A stretch of 64,000 bases of DNA from Streptomyces sp. NBC_00490 (GTDB taxonomy: Bacteria; Actinomycetota; Actinomycetes; Streptomycetales; Streptomycetaceae): the NCBI RefSeq assembly GCF_036013645.1, contig NZ_CP107869.1, positions 930,001-994,000 of the forward strand, in the 5' to 3' direction. The notes under the pieces are model-generated. The model searched no databases, was not told the DNA's origin, and saw nothing but the letters and a program-made list of their open reading frames with translations. Made by a program: the position numbers and the translations under genes. Positions within the stretch are counted from its first letter, which is position 1; the number at the start of each line of letters is the position of its first letter. Shown piece after piece: positions 16,986 through 24,978 of the stretch.

Positions 16986-17663
16986 GTGACCAGCATCGCC
17001 ATCATTGGAGCAGGCCCTCAGATGGGCATGGCCATCGCCCGCACCTTCGGCTCCCAGGGCTTCGACGTCGCCCTCATCTCCCGCAACCGCACCAAGCTCG
17101 ACGGCCTCGTCGCCACCCTCGCCGCCGAGGGCATCACGGCCGCCGCGTTCCCCGCGGACGTCCTCGACCATGACGCACTCAGCCAGGCGCTCAAGGACGC
17201 CGCCGCCAGGTTCGGCGGCATCGACGTCCTCGAGTACTCCCCGCTCGCCATCGAATCCACCGTGCTGGCCACTCCGGCCGAGAGCGACCCCTCCCACATC
17301 CAGCACGAGATCGAGGTCCAGCTGTACGGGGCCATGGCCGCGACCAAGGCGGTCCTGCCCGCGATGCGCGAGGCCGGCGCGGGCACCCTGCTCTACACCA
17401 CCGGCGCCGGCTCCCTCGACCCGCTGCCGATGGTCGGCAACGTCAACGCCGCCGCGGCGGCGCTGCGCAACTGGGTGGTCAACCTGCACAAGGAACTGGA
17501 CGGCACCGGCATCCAGGCCGCGCACATCGCCATCGACGTGGCGCTCGACGGCGGCTCGATCGACCCCACGCTCAAGGCGGCCACGCCCGAGGAGGTTTCC
17601 TCCGTCTACTGGGAGCTGCACACCACCAAGCGCGACCAGGGCGAGATCGTCTACAGGGGCTGA
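16986..17663 (+). CDS. Atypical SDR-type oxidoreductase lacking YxxxK
   Basis: A 225-residue SDR-like protein. It begins SIAIIGAGPQMGMAIARTFG, so the cofactor loop is GAGPQMG rather than the usual GxxxGxG, and contains SRNRTKLDGL. Where classical SDRs carry Ser plus YxxxK, this protein reads GAGSLDPLPMVGNVNAAAAAL: the Tyr and Lys are replaced. It may bind cofactor without classical catalysis or use another mechanism. The GTG at 16986 follows GAAAGGA. It diverges from the TetR gene and ends inside a hairpin terminator, so it is probably a single-gene unit under that repressor. Confidence 0.88.
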   Translation: MTSIAIIGAGPQMGMAIARTFGSQGFDVALISRNRTKLDGLVATLAAEGITAAAFPADVLDHDALSQALKDAAARFGGIDVLEYSPLAIESTVLATPAESDPSHIQHEIEVQLYGAMAATKAVLPAMREAGAGTLLYTTGAGSLDPLPMVGNVNAAAAALRNWVVNLHKELDGTGIQAAHIAIDVALDGGSIDPTLKAATPEEVSSVYWELHTTKRDQGEIVYRG

Positions 17664-17676
17664 ACTTCAGCCCCTG
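17654..17676 (+). terminator. Hairpin terminator overlapping SDR stop
   Basis: CAGGGGCTGAA and TTCAGCCCCTG form a perfect 11-bp stem around one base; the stop codon lies within it. A short T run follows near 17697. Confidence 0.7.
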
Positions 17677-17777
17677 GCACCGCAGCCCCTCCCCCCTTTT
17701 GTCGGAGCCGAATCTGTCGGTGCCGGATCGCGCCACCGCTTCCCGCCGCCCTGCCGCGGCGGCGCGATCCACGGCCC

Positions 17778-18209
17778 TCAGGGCTCCAGAAGAAAAGAAG
17801 GCTCGACACCCATCGAGGCAACGCCCGCTCGCACGGATCGGTCGAACTGTCCGATCGCCTCCGCCAAGGCATCCCAAGTGACGGGAGACGTCCAGAAGTC
17901 CGGCGTGAAAATAGAGCCGACCCGCCAGCCTTCACCGGTGTTCACGATGCGGATGACCCCCTCCTCGGCCTGCATCGACTCGAACGCGAAGTCCTCACGG
18001 CCGGCTGCGGGGCCCTGCAGCCAGAGCGCCAGCCGATATGCCAACTCAGCCACAGGAAACGTCCCCTCGGACCACACCACCCGCCCTTGCTCCCAGATGG
18101 AGAGCTCTGCCTCAATGTCCAGGAGAAGCACCTCCAAGGGAGCCTCCTGCGGGGTGAGCCCACGCCTCCGCAGATCCGACAGTCCAAAGTTCCGGCACAC
18201 GAACCGCAT
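17778..18209 (-). CDS. Hypothetical protein (DUF7878-like)
   Basis: A 143-residue cytoplasmic protein without known function. The start MRFVCRNFGLSDLRRRG, a VLLLDIEAELSIWE strand and the late pattern RIVNTGEGWRVGSIFTPDF recall an uncharacterised actinobacterial family (I believe DUF7878); some members lie near toxin-immunity loci, but nothing here shows that role. The ATG at 18209 gives the family-like N-terminus; the frame is open upstream to 18254. It lies 77 nt downstream of the methyltransferase on the same strand, so they may share a message. Confidence 0.72.
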   Translation of the reverse strand: MRFVCRNFGLSDLRRRGLTPQEAPLEVLLLDIEAELSIWEQGRVVWSEGTFPVAELAYRLALWLQGPAAGREDFAFESMQAEEGVIRIVNTGEGWRVGSIFTPDFWTSPVTWDALAEAIGQFDRSVRAGVASMGVEPSFLLEP

Positions 18210-18286
18210 CGCCCGGCCTCCATGAGATCTGAGGCCCCACACACCCCAGGCCACCCAAATGCGGCGGACTCTACCAAGTCACGTGG

Positions 18287-18940
18287 CTACTCCGGTTTGC
18301 GGACCATGAAGCTGGCGATCGGTCCCTTCACCCCTTCGTCGAGCGCTTGCACCAGTCGCGCGGTGACAACGAGCCCAGCCTGTTCCAGCAGTTCGGAGAT
18401 GCGATCCGCCGGCAGCCGGTAGGACTCGAAGGGCGCCGCCCGGTCGCCGTAGGCAAGGGTCCGACGCAGGTGCTCGCCCTCCCCCACCCGGCACACGAGC
18501 ATCAGATGGCCGCCCGGCGCCAGGGTGCGGTGGAACTCGGCGAACACGACCGGCAACAACTCCGGCGGCGTGTGGTGAGTGGAGTAGTAGGCCAGAATGC
18601 CGCCGAGTTCGTGGTCGCCGATCTCCAACGCGGTCATGGATCCCACGGCGAACCGCAGGTCCGGGTAGGCCTCCCGGGCCAGTTCGATCATCTTCGGGGA
18701 CACATCGATACCGAATACCGACAGCCCCAGTTCCGTCAGGTGCGCTGTCACCTTGCCGGGACCGCACCCCACGTCCGCGACCGCCCCGCCCCCCGTTGCC
18801 TGTACGAGTTCGGCGAACGCGGCCAGCATCGCGCGCGACAGCGGATCCAGCTCGGCGGGTGCCTTGACGCTTGTTGCGTAGTCGGCGGCCACGGTGTCGT
18901 ACGACTCCCGGACCGCGGCGAGGTAGACGGTGTCAGTCAC
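18287..18940 (-). CDS. Class I SAM-dependent methyltransferase
   Basis: 217 residues with the Rossmann-type methyltransferase core: motif I VADVGCGPGKVTAHL (about residue 55), FGIDVSPKMIELA, then motif IV around GGILAYYSTHHTPPE and GGHLMLVCRVG. This is the Methyltransf_11/25 type, acting on small molecules. The GTG at 18940 gives MTDTVYLAAVRESYDTVA, the normal opening of the family. The acceptor is unknown. It diverges from the phosphotransferase gene. Confidence 0.93.
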   Translation of the reverse strand: MTDTVYLAAVRESYDTVAADYATSVKAPAELDPLSRAMLAAFAELVQATGGGAVADVGCGPGKVTAHLTELGLSVFGIDVSPKMIELAREAYPDLRFAVGSMTALEIGDHELGGILAYYSTHHTPPELLPVVFAEFHRTLAPGGHLMLVCRVGEGEHLRRTLAYGDRAAPFESYRLPADRISELLEQAGLVVTARLVQALDEGVKGPIASFMVRKPE

Positions 18941-19124
18941 CCCGCAAACCTAGTGGCAGGTCCACCGAGGCACACGGGAATCTGCCACCCCTTGACTGCG
19001 AGGCTTCGGGAAGAATCTCAGTTGATCCGCACCCTGGCGTATGAATACTGGCTGTTGTCCCAGTAGTTGTGGTCTGCTTCCGGCGTTTCGCGTTGGACCA
19101 GAGGAAAGGCCTGCGCGCATCACC

Positions 19125-20036
19125 ATGCACGATGACCAAGTGGACGTGAACGCCGACATTGTTGCGACCCTGATCCATGAGCAGTTCCCTCAGTGGAGCG
19201 GCAAGGCCATCCGACACCTGCCGTCGACCGGGACGGTCAACGCCATCTTCCGCATCGGGAACGACCTCTCTGCGCGCTTCCCGCTGCGTCTGACCGATGC
19301 CGCCGAAGCACTGGCGGTTCTGGAACAGGAAGCCCAGGCGAGCGCGGAGTTGGCACAGGTGTCTCGGTTCCCCGTCCCGGAACCCGTCGCCCTGGGAAAG
19401 CCCGGCGCGGGTTACCCCATGCCGTGGTCGGTCCAGACATGGCTGCCGGGAACGGTCGCCTCTGATGCCGACCCGAGTGGGTCGACCGCTTTCGCCGAGG
19501 ACCTCGCGGCCTTCATCACAGGCCTGCGGAACGTCGACACGCGGGGGCGGTCATTCAACGGCGACAATCGTGGCGGCGTTCTCACTCACCACGACGAGTG
19601 GATGGCGGAGTGCTTCGGGGAGAGCAAGGGGCTGCTGGACGACGTGCCCCGGCTGCGCCAACTGTGGAGCCACTTCCGGGAGTTGCCGCGGGCGGGCGCC
19701 GACGTGATGAGCCATGGTGACTTGATTCCCGGCAATGTACTGGTCGAGGGAGACCGGCTCAGCGGCGTACTCGACACCGGCGGCTTCGGCCCTGCCGACC
19801 CCGCACTGGATCTGGTCAGTGCCTGGCACCTGTTGCAGCCAGGCCCCCGGGACGTGCTCCGGCGGGCACTGGACTGTGACGATCTGGAGTGGGAGCGCGG
19901 CAAGGCCTGGGCGTTCGAACAGGCGATGGGTCTGGTCTGGTACTACGTCGAGACCAATCCGACGATGAGCAGGATGGGGCGCCGGACACTCGACCGCATT
20001 CTGGATTCGATGGAGTCCATGGATTCGGTGGAGTGA
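19125..20036 (+). CDS. Aminoglycoside phosphotransferase (APH) family protein
   Basis: A 303-residue kinase of the APH/choline kinase fold. The catalytic loop reads SHGDLIPGNVLV (His-Gly-Asp with the downstream Asn), and the metal-binding segment is LDTGGFGPADPALDL, in which the first Asp is the Mg ligand. The N-terminal lobe carries STGTVNAIFRIGND as nucleotide loop. The ATG at 19125 is chosen by its fit to the family start; a frame upstream is open to 19041. Family members inactivate aminoglycosides or macrolides or phosphorylate metabolites; nothing here indicates which. Confidence 0.9.
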   Translation: MHDDQVDVNADIVATLIHEQFPQWSGKAIRHLPSTGTVNAIFRIGNDLSARFPLRLTDAAEALAVLEQEAQASAELAQVSRFPVPEPVALGKPGAGYPMPWSVQTWLPGTVASDADPSGSTAFAEDLAAFITGLRNVDTRGRSFNGDNRGGVLTHHDEWMAECFGESKGLLDDVPRLRQLWSHFRELPRAGADVMSHGDLIPGNVLVEGDRLSGVLDTGGFGPADPALDLVSAWHLLQPGPRDVLRRALDCDDLEWERGKAWAFEQAMGLVWYYVETNPTMSRMGRRTLDRILDSMESMDSVE

Positions 20037-20271
20037 TGTCGCCCCGACCGTGGGCCGAGACGTGACACCCTCCCCCTGCCTCACCGGTCGGGCGTGCAGA
20101 CCACGCCGGGGCTGATGGCATCCGACCCGGATGCGTCGCTCACCCAACTCGCTGGCCCTGGGAGGCCATGGGCTGCCGAGCGGACCGCATAGCGGTGACG
20201 ACTTGACTGCCACGGAGTCCGACGGACACTGCGGCGCGGCAGGTGGCCGCGCCCGCGGGGACGGCTCCGGC

Positions 20272-20508
20272 TCATGGCTTCGCCAGCTCGCCCCGGATCT
20301 GAGGGAGCGCCTTCGTGCCGAGGAGTTCGATGGCGCGCAGGAAGTCGCGCTGGGGCATGCCGCCGACATCCATCTGGAGGATCTGGCGTGTGTGTCCGAG
20401 CAGACCGTGCAGGTGGAGGACCCGGTCGGCGATCTCGTCGGGGCTGCCGGCGAAGACCATGCCGCCGGGTTCGACGGCCGTGGCCCGGTCGGCGCGGGAC
20501 GGGGCAGA
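20272..20508 (-). pseudogene. Relic: C-terminus of an LLM flavin monooxygenase
   Basis: Reading the minus strand, the segment FAGSPDEIADRVLHLHG, then LLGHTRQILQMDVGGMPQRD and IELLGTKALPQIRGEL is the unmistakable end of a luciferase-like flavin monooxygenase. Only about 75 residues remain: upstream the frame enters the promoter region of the TetR gene, and no N-terminal barrel is present anywhere nearby. The missing part was probably deleted, leaving the TetR operator at the junction. Confidence 0.8.
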
Positions 20509-20512
20509 GCTT

Positions 20513-20533
20513 AAGTGGTCCGCCGACCCACTT
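20513..20533. promoter_or_regulatory. TetR operator candidate 1
   Basis: AAGTGG (20513-20518) and CCACTT (20528-20533) form a 6-bp inverted repeat spaced by 9 nt, at the broken end of the monooxygenase relic. Confidence 0.6.
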
Positions 20534-20573
20534 CCATTGCAGCCCACCGTACGCGAGAAACGGGCCGCCCGTT

Positions 20574-20590
20574 CCACTTCAATAGAGTGG
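20574..20590. promoter_or_regulatory. TetR operator candidate 2
   Basis: CCACT (20574-20578) and AGTGG (20586-20590) repeat the same half site immediately before the TetR start codon at 20595, so binding would block translation start or transcription. Confidence 0.6.
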
Positions 20591-20594
20591 GGGT

Positions 20595-21305
20595 ATGACC
20601 TCGCCACCTTCCGACCAGACGCCGTGCCTGCAGCCCGGTACGGGACTGCGCGCCGACGCCGAACGCAACCGCGACCGCATCCTGGCCGCCGCCCGCCGCC
20701 TCTACGCCTCCGAAGGGCTCGGCGTCTCCATGGCCTCTGTCGCCCGCGAGGCAGGCGTCGGCAAGGCCACGCTCGGCCGACGCTTCGCCACCCGGGAGGA
20801 ACTCGTCAACGCGGTCTTCGCCGACCGCATGGACGCCTACGCCGAGGCCGTCACCGAGGCACTCGCCGACCCCGACCCCTGGCACGGCTTCATCGGCTAC
20901 CTCCACGCCATCTGCGCCATGCAGGCCGCCGACCGTGGTTTCGCCGACGTCCTGACCATGGCCTTCCCCGCCGCCAAGGCACTGGAGGCCCGCCGCACCG
21001 AGGCGTACAACCTGCTGCTGGAACTCATCGCCCACGCCAAGGACAGCGGGCATCTGCGCGACGACTTCACCCACCAGGACGTCGTCATCCTGCTCATCGC
21101 CAACGCCGGAGTCGTCACCGCCACCGGCGACGACGCCCCCGACACCTGGCGCCGCCTCGTCGGCCACATGATCCGCTCCTACGCCACGCCCTGCGCACCG
21201 ATCCCCCCGCTGCCCGAGGCCCCGAGGCCCTCCGCCCTCTACCGCGCCATGGTCCGCCTGTCACGAGCCGACCCGTGCTCCATCCAGGACGGCGGCACGC
21301 AGTAG
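20595..21305 (+). CDS. TetR/AcrR family regulator, paralogue of the one at 16.1 kb
   Basis: A 236-residue TetR-type protein with helix-turn-helix at about 30-75 (MASVAREAGVGKATLGRRFATREE) and a helical C-terminal domain that follows the 16-kb paralogue almost throughout (AICAMQAADRGFADVLTMAFP against AMQAADSGFADVLTTTFP). The ATG at 20595 sits directly behind a GTGGGGG purine run. Two CCACTT-based palindromes stand upstream. Its former target was probably the monooxygenase of which only a tail remains on the other side, so its present role is uncertain. Confidence 0.92.
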   Translation: MTSPPSDQTPCLQPGTGLRADAERNRDRILAAARRLYASEGLGVSMASVAREAGVGKATLGRRFATREELVNAVFADRMDAYAEAVTEALADPDPWHGFIGYLHAICAMQAADRGFADVLTMAFPAAKALEARRTEAYNLLLELIAHAKDSGHLRDDFTHQDVVILLIANAGVVTATGDDAPDTWRRLVGHMIRSYATPCAPIPPLPEAPRPSALYRAMVRLSRADPCSIQDGGTQ

Positions 21306-21312
21306 GCGGATC

Positions 21313-21400
21313 CGCGCCAATGACGGACCTCCGACTCCTCGCCGAAGTACAGGGCGCAGGTCTGCTTCCAGCGCTCGACGGCGGCGCGGTCGGCCATGAA
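21313..21400 (-). pseudogene. Relic: C-terminus of a solute-binding protein
   Basis: The minus strand reads FMADRAAVERWKQTCALYFG, nearly identical to FMEDRAQVERLKQTFALYFG at the end of the intact solute-binding protein at 25.2-26.4 kb. Only this 30-residue piece is left. It shows a second copy of that gene once stood here. Confidence 0.78.
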
Positions 21401-21704
21401 GCGAGAGGAAGAAGGGAGGGGATACGGACGCGGTGCGCGGGACGGGCGGCTACTCCCCCTGGGCGACGGCGCCGAGCGTCTGGGCAAAGGTGCCCGTCAC
21501 CCTGCCTGTTGAGTCACTCTGCGGCTTCCTCGGCCAGGTGGGCGCGAACACCGCCGTAAGCCTGGGCAGCCGGCACGACGCTCCCGTCGACGTATTTGAC
21601 TGTCGTCCTGGTACACGAGGCCCACGCGCACCCCGTGGATATGCGGCCCGCTGCGGGAACGGCTCACCGGTGCCCGTCCGCTGACGACGGCCCGACGCAC
21701 CCCA
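21401..21704. other. Degenerate intergenic region
   Basis: No intact gene. On the minus strand two adjacent short protein-like pieces in different frames (VGLVYQDDSQ and, after a shift, YVDGSVVPAAQAYGGVRAHL followed by a stop near 21520) suggest another decayed gene that I cannot identify. Confidence 0.4.
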
Positions 21705-21737
21705 TGGCATCCGCACCCGGTTCCGGCGCGGATGCCA
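21705..21737 (-). terminator. Hairpin terminator of the DsbA-MBL-SnoaL operon
   Basis: TGGCATCCGC (21705-21714) and GCGGATGCCA (21728-21737) form a perfect 10-bp stem, ten bases beyond the stop of the last gene of the minus-strand operon. Confidence 0.75.
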
Positions 21738-21746
21738 CCGAGGAGC

Positions 21747-22127
21747 TCAGAACATGGTGTTGTCGTTGGCGCTCTTCTCCGGCACTTCCTGGATCACGTC
21801 CCAGTGCTCGACGATCTTCCCGTCGACGACACGCCAGAAGTCCGCGACGGCCATGCCACGGTCGCCGGGCTTGAGGTGCAGGTTGCTGTAGGTGACCACC
21901 AGGTCCCCTTCGGCGATCGCTCGCTTGACGTCCAGGCGCAGGTCGGGGAACTGTCCGCGCAGCCAGTGGACATAGCCGACGAACGCCTGCGGTCCGTCCT
22001 GGGCCTCGGGGTTGTGCTGGGTGTAGTTATCGCCGAGGTGGGCTTCGGCCGCCTGTTCGGGCTGGTAGTCGTTGAACGCCTGCTCGTAGAAGGCGATCAC
22101 GAGCGCCTTGTTGTCCTGAGCGGGCAT
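21747..22127 (-). CDS. SnoaL-like / NTF2-like protein
   Basis: A 126-residue alpha+beta barrel protein of the SnoaL-like polyketide-cyclase type: KALVIAFYEQAFND, the conserved YTQHNPEAQDG, then VVTYSNLHLKPGDRGMAVADFWRVVDGKIVEHWDVIQE. Family members include ring-closing aldolases and small hydrolases or isomerases; most are uncharacterised. The ATG at 22127 has AGGGGAT upstream. Last gene of a four-gene operon with another SnoaL-like protein, an MBL protein and a DsbA-like protein. Confidence 0.92.
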   Translation of the reverse strand: MPAQDNKALVIAFYEQAFNDYQPEQAAEAHLGDNYTQHNPEAQDGPQAFVGYVHWLRGQFPDLRLDVKRAIAEGDLVVTYSNLHLKPGDRGMAVADFWRVVDGKIVEHWDVIQEVPEKSANDNTMF

Positions 22128-22161
22128 GCGGATCCCCTGCCTTGCCGTGGTACGGAACCCG

Positions 22162-22572
22162 TCAGTCCGTCATGGCGTCGCGGACGAGGGCGGTGTCGAC
22201 GAACTGCTCGAACCGCACGATGAGTCCGCCGCGTACGACGAAGTGGTGGGCGACGCGGACGGCGATCGGCTTGCCGGTGGCCTTGTTGGTCGCGGTGTAG
22301 CGGGCCAGAACGACGACGTTCTCGCCGTCGACGACGTAGGTGTCGTCGTGGGCGGCCCAGCCGTCCCAGTCCTGGCCGAGCTTCTCCATGACGTTGGCGG
22401 TGACGCCGTCGGGGGTGCGGTAGGTGCCGGCGAGAGGGAAGCCGGCCATCTCGGTCCACTCCACGTCGGGGGCGAGGGTGGCGCGCAGTGCTTCCAGGTC
22501 GCCGGCGGCGGAGGCCAGGTACTGGCGGCGTACGACGTCGGCGGGGGCCGTGGAAGTGGCGAACTCGGTCAT
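22162..22572 (-). CDS. SnoaL-like / NTF2-like protein
   Basis: A second NTF2-fold protein (136 residues) with VVRRQYLASAAGDLEALRATLAPDVEWTE-type opening and ending VRVAHHFVVRGGLIVRFEQFVDT. This is the limonene-epoxide-hydrolase/ketosteroid-isomerase-like group. It starts at ATG 22572, two bases after the MBL gene's stop, so translation is coupled. The two SnoaL-like proteins in this operon differ clearly, so they are not a recent duplicate pair. Function unknown. Confidence 0.92.
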   Translation of the reverse strand: MTEFATSTAPADVVRRQYLASAAGDLEALRATLAPDVEWTEMAGFPLAGTYRTPDGVTANVMEKLGQDWDGWAAHDDTYVVDGENVVVLARYTATNKATGKPIAVRVAHHFVVRGGLIVRFEQFVDTALVRDAMTD

Positions 22573-22574
22573 GG

Positions 22575-23381
22575 TCAGCCCCACTTCATCTCGCCCTTGG
22601 CGACCTTCGCCCCGAGCTGGGCTGCGATCAGCATGCCGTTGTCCGGGTAGCGCGCGATCAGCGCCTCGGTCAGCGCGGCACCGTCGGCCGCCTTGCCGAG
22701 CTCCTCCTCGAAGGCGACGAGGTAGTCGCGGGTCGCGGTGATCGCGGACGCGTCGGCGGCGGTGCCGGGCAGGCGGTGGCCCGGGACGACCAGCTGCGGG
22801 TCGAGGGCGGCCATCTCGTCGAGGAGCTTGATCCAGGCGGTGCGGGAGGCGGGGGTGGCGGTGTCGGCGACCCAGACGTGCTCCTGCTGGAAGAGCAGGA
22901 CGCCGCCGAGCAGGGCGCGGTGCTCGGCCTGCCACAGGTAGTGCCGGTCGGAGAGCTCGGGGGTGCCGCCCTTGAGCTCGAAGCGGTGGCCCTCCAGGGT
23001 GAGGTCGCCGGTCAGCGGCTCCAGGTCGACCAGGCGGGTGGGCAGGTTCGGGCCGAGGGCCTCCCAGGCCTTGAGCTTGCCCTCGTAGGAGTGCTGGATG
23101 TGCTCGATGACGATGGGGGTGGCGACGAACTTCGCCTCGGGGAAGGCGTCGGCGATGACTTCGGCGCCGAAGTAGAAGTCGGGGTCGCCGTGGGAGACGA
23201 ACACGGTGGTGAGCTGCTTGCCGGAGTCGAGGATCTCGGCGGCCAGGCGGTGGCCGTCGGCGCGGGTGAAGGCGGCGTCGACGAGCAGCGCCTCGGTCTC
23301 GCCGGTGACGAGGGTGGCGGTCTTGTTCTTGCTGCCGGCCGGGAAGTCCAGGTCGAGGACCTTGAAGTCGAGCGTGCTCAT
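22575..23381 (-). CDS. Vmh-type MBL fold metallo-hydrolase
   Basis: 268 residues of metallo-beta-lactamase fold: ALLVDAAFTRADGHRLAAEIL, the first metal loop as FVSHGDPDFYFG, then VVPGHRLPG. The usual HxHxDH loop is replaced by SHGDPD, as in the Vmh-like branch, so metal content and chemistry may differ from ordinary MBL hydrolases. The ATG at 23381 has AAAGGAG. It sits between the DsbA-like and SnoaL-like genes in one operon. A truncated paralogue, sharing MSTLxFxVxxLDFPxG, remains at 24979 on the other side of the MarR gene. Confidence 0.9.
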   Translation of the reverse strand: MSTLDFKVLDLDFPAGSKNKTATLVTGETEALLVDAAFTRADGHRLAAEILDSGKQLTTVFVSHGDPDFYFGAEVIADAFPEAKFVATPIVIEHIQHSYEGKLKAWEALGPNLPTRLVDLEPLTGDLTLEGHRFELKGGTPELSDRHYLWQAEHRALLGGVLLFQQEHVWVADTATPASRTAWIKLLDEMAALDPQLVVPGHRLPGTAADASAITATRDYLVAFEEELGKAADGAALTEALIARYPDNGMLIAAQLGAKVAKGEMKWG

Positions 23382-23430
23382 CGGTGGCTCCTTTGCGCGA
23401 GGGACGGGGTGGGGTGGGGACGGGGGAAGC

Positions 23431-24039
23431 TCAGTGCGCGGCGAGGCGTTCGTCGATCTCGTCGGCGGTGGCGTGGCCGTGGGCCAGCGGGGTGACGGTG
23501 TCGCCGTCGACGGCCAGGAGGGTGGGGAAGCCGGTGACGCCGAGGTGGGCCGCGCGGCGGAAGTCGGCCTCGGCGGCGGCCCGCGTTCCAGGGGCTTCGA
23601 AGGCGGCGACGACGGCGTCCGCGTCGAGTCCGGCTGCCTGGGCGACCGTGCGGTAGGTGGCCGGGTCGGACAGGCTCAGGCCGTCGACGTAGAAGGCGTT
23701 CTGGAGGGCGGCGGCCAGTTCTGCCGCGCGGTCGGGGGCGACCTGGCGCAGGGCGGCGACGCCACGGGCGGCGGCCTCGGAGTCCATGACGAACGAGCCG
23801 TCGGCGATCAGCCGCTCGTAGCCCTCGCCGAACTCGGCACCGGTCAGCTCGGCGATCTTGGCGTTCGCGCCCTGGACGTAGCCGAACTGGCGGATCGGGA
23901 CCCGGCGCGGTCCGGTGAACAGGCCGCCGGAGACCACCTCCACCGGCAGTTCGGGGTGGCGGGAGACGGTCTCGCGGAGCGTCCCGGAGAAACCGTGGGA
24001 CCAGCCGCAGTAGGCGTCGAAGACGTAGACGAGCTTCAT
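23431..24039 (-). CDS. DsbA family protein with CGWS active site
   Basis: A 202-residue thioredoxin-fold protein with inserted helical domain, like DsbA/FrnE. The N-terminal active site reads DAYCGWSHGF, so the second Cys of CxxC is Ser. The helical insert runs about 60-150, and the cis-Pro region is VTGFPTLLAVDG. No signal peptide, so it is cytoplasmic. A single-Cys site is suited to glutathione-, mycothiol- or isomerase-like chemistry rather than disulfide exchange. First gene of the operon; its promoter carries the CTGACTCGTCAG palindrome, a predicted MarR site. Confidence 0.92.
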   Translation of the reverse strand: MKLVYVFDAYCGWSHGFSGTLRETVSRHPELPVEVVSGGLFTGPRRVPIRQFGYVQGANAKIAELTGAEFGEGYERLIADGSFVMDSEAAARGVAALRQVAPDRAAELAAALQNAFYVDGLSLSDPATYRTVAQAAGLDADAVVAAFEAPGTRAAAEADFRRAAHLGVTGFPTLLAVDGDTVTPLAHGHATADEIDERLAAH

Positions 24040-24101
24040 CGAAGACCTCGGTAAGGAGGACCGCCCGCCGGTTGCGAGCAGTTCATCTGATCAAACAGTA
24101 G

Positions 24102-24113
24102 CTGACTCGTCAG
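24102..24113. promoter_or_regulatory. MarR operator candidate before DsbA operon
   Basis: CTGAC-TC-GTCAG, 63 nt upstream of the DsbA-like start. The same 12 bp recur at 24901-24912, flanking the MarR gene on both sides. Confidence 0.72.
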
Positions 24114-24191
24114 ACATTCCTCGAACCGTGTGAACTGGGACACACAAACGAGGCCACTGTCATTAGACCCGCACTCCCACCGCTTCGCAGG

Positions 24192-24686
24192 TCAGGGCAG
24201 TCGAGGCAGCACATCCCTGGCCGTGTGACTGAGGATCCGCAGATCCTCCGCGAACCGCGCGCGGTCCGCCTCCGGCAAGGGCTCCACGAAGTACCGCTTG
24301 ATGTTCTCCAAGTGCACCTGCGCAGCGCGTACGGCCGTCTCCTCGCCCAGCGCTGTCAGCCGCACCAGCTTGCCGCGCCGGTCGCCCGGGGACTCCGCGC
24401 GCGTCACAAGTCCAGCCGTCTCCATGCGATCCACCAGCCGGGTGGCGCCGCCGGTGGTCAGGACCTGCTCTTGCGCGATCGCCCGCATGGAAAGTCCCGG
24501 CTCGCCCACCCGCCCCAGGATCAGCAGCACCTCGAAGACCAGATGACTGATGCCACACTCCACCTCGAGCGCCCGGCCAAGGATGTACTCCAGCCGGTTC
24601 GCCGCCCCCTGAAGCCGCCCGAACGCCAGGACGAGCTCGTGGTCGGCAGCCTCCTTCACCGTCCCGATCTCCGCTTGCTCATCCAC
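24192..24686 (-). CDS. MarR family transcriptional regulator
   Basis: A 164-residue winged-helix regulator: dimerisation helices at the ends and the DNA-binding part at about 40-110 (LSMRAIAQEQVLTTGGATRLVDRMETAGLV, then ESPGDRRGKLVRLTALG). The frame is open to 24881, but the GTG at 24686 follows GAGGAGGGGGT and starts where MarR proteins normally start; the upstream sequence is a Pro/Gly-rich antisense-like stretch. Identical palindromes lie on each side of the gene, so it probably controls the DsbA operon and the gene once present at 24979. Confidence 0.9.
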   Translation of the reverse strand: MDEQAEIGTVKEAADHELVLAFGRLQGAANRLEYILGRALEVECGISHLVFEVLLILGRVGEPGLSMRAIAQEQVLTTGGATRLVDRMETAGLVTRAESPGDRRGKLVRLTALGEETAVRAAQVHLENIKRYFVEPLPEADRARFAEDLRILSHTARDVLPRLP

Positions 24687-24900
24687 GACGTCGCCACCCC
24701 CTCCTCTCACCCCAGCATCACCGTACCGATCACGCAGGGCACGGGCGGCAGAGCCGAATCGAATGGCCCGGCCGATCGGCGGCGGCCCCGGAGGCGCCAT
24801 GAGCCACATGTACGGCTCTCCTGCGGGCGCGGCAGCCACGCCAACTGCCTTGCCGGCCATGCGACTCGGATCACATCGCATGCCTCCGACACAAGAACAC

Positions 24901-24912
24901 CTGACTCGTCAG
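24901..24912. promoter_or_regulatory. MarR operator candidate, second copy
   Basis: Second copy of CTGAC-TC-GTCAG, 67 nt upstream of the truncated MBL gene at 24979; the following AGATACTCTT resembles the flank of the first copy. Confidence 0.68.
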
Positions 24913-24978
24913 ATACTCTTCAGGTGAACCGCTCGCCCCCAGCGAGCCCCATTCCCGACCGAAGAGCGAAGAGCCCTG

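Noticed and set aside
24687..24881. 65-codon N-terminal extension of the MarR frame
   Set aside because: Pro/Gly-rich, unlike MarR proteins; GTG 24686 has a strong ribosome site and gives the normal start.
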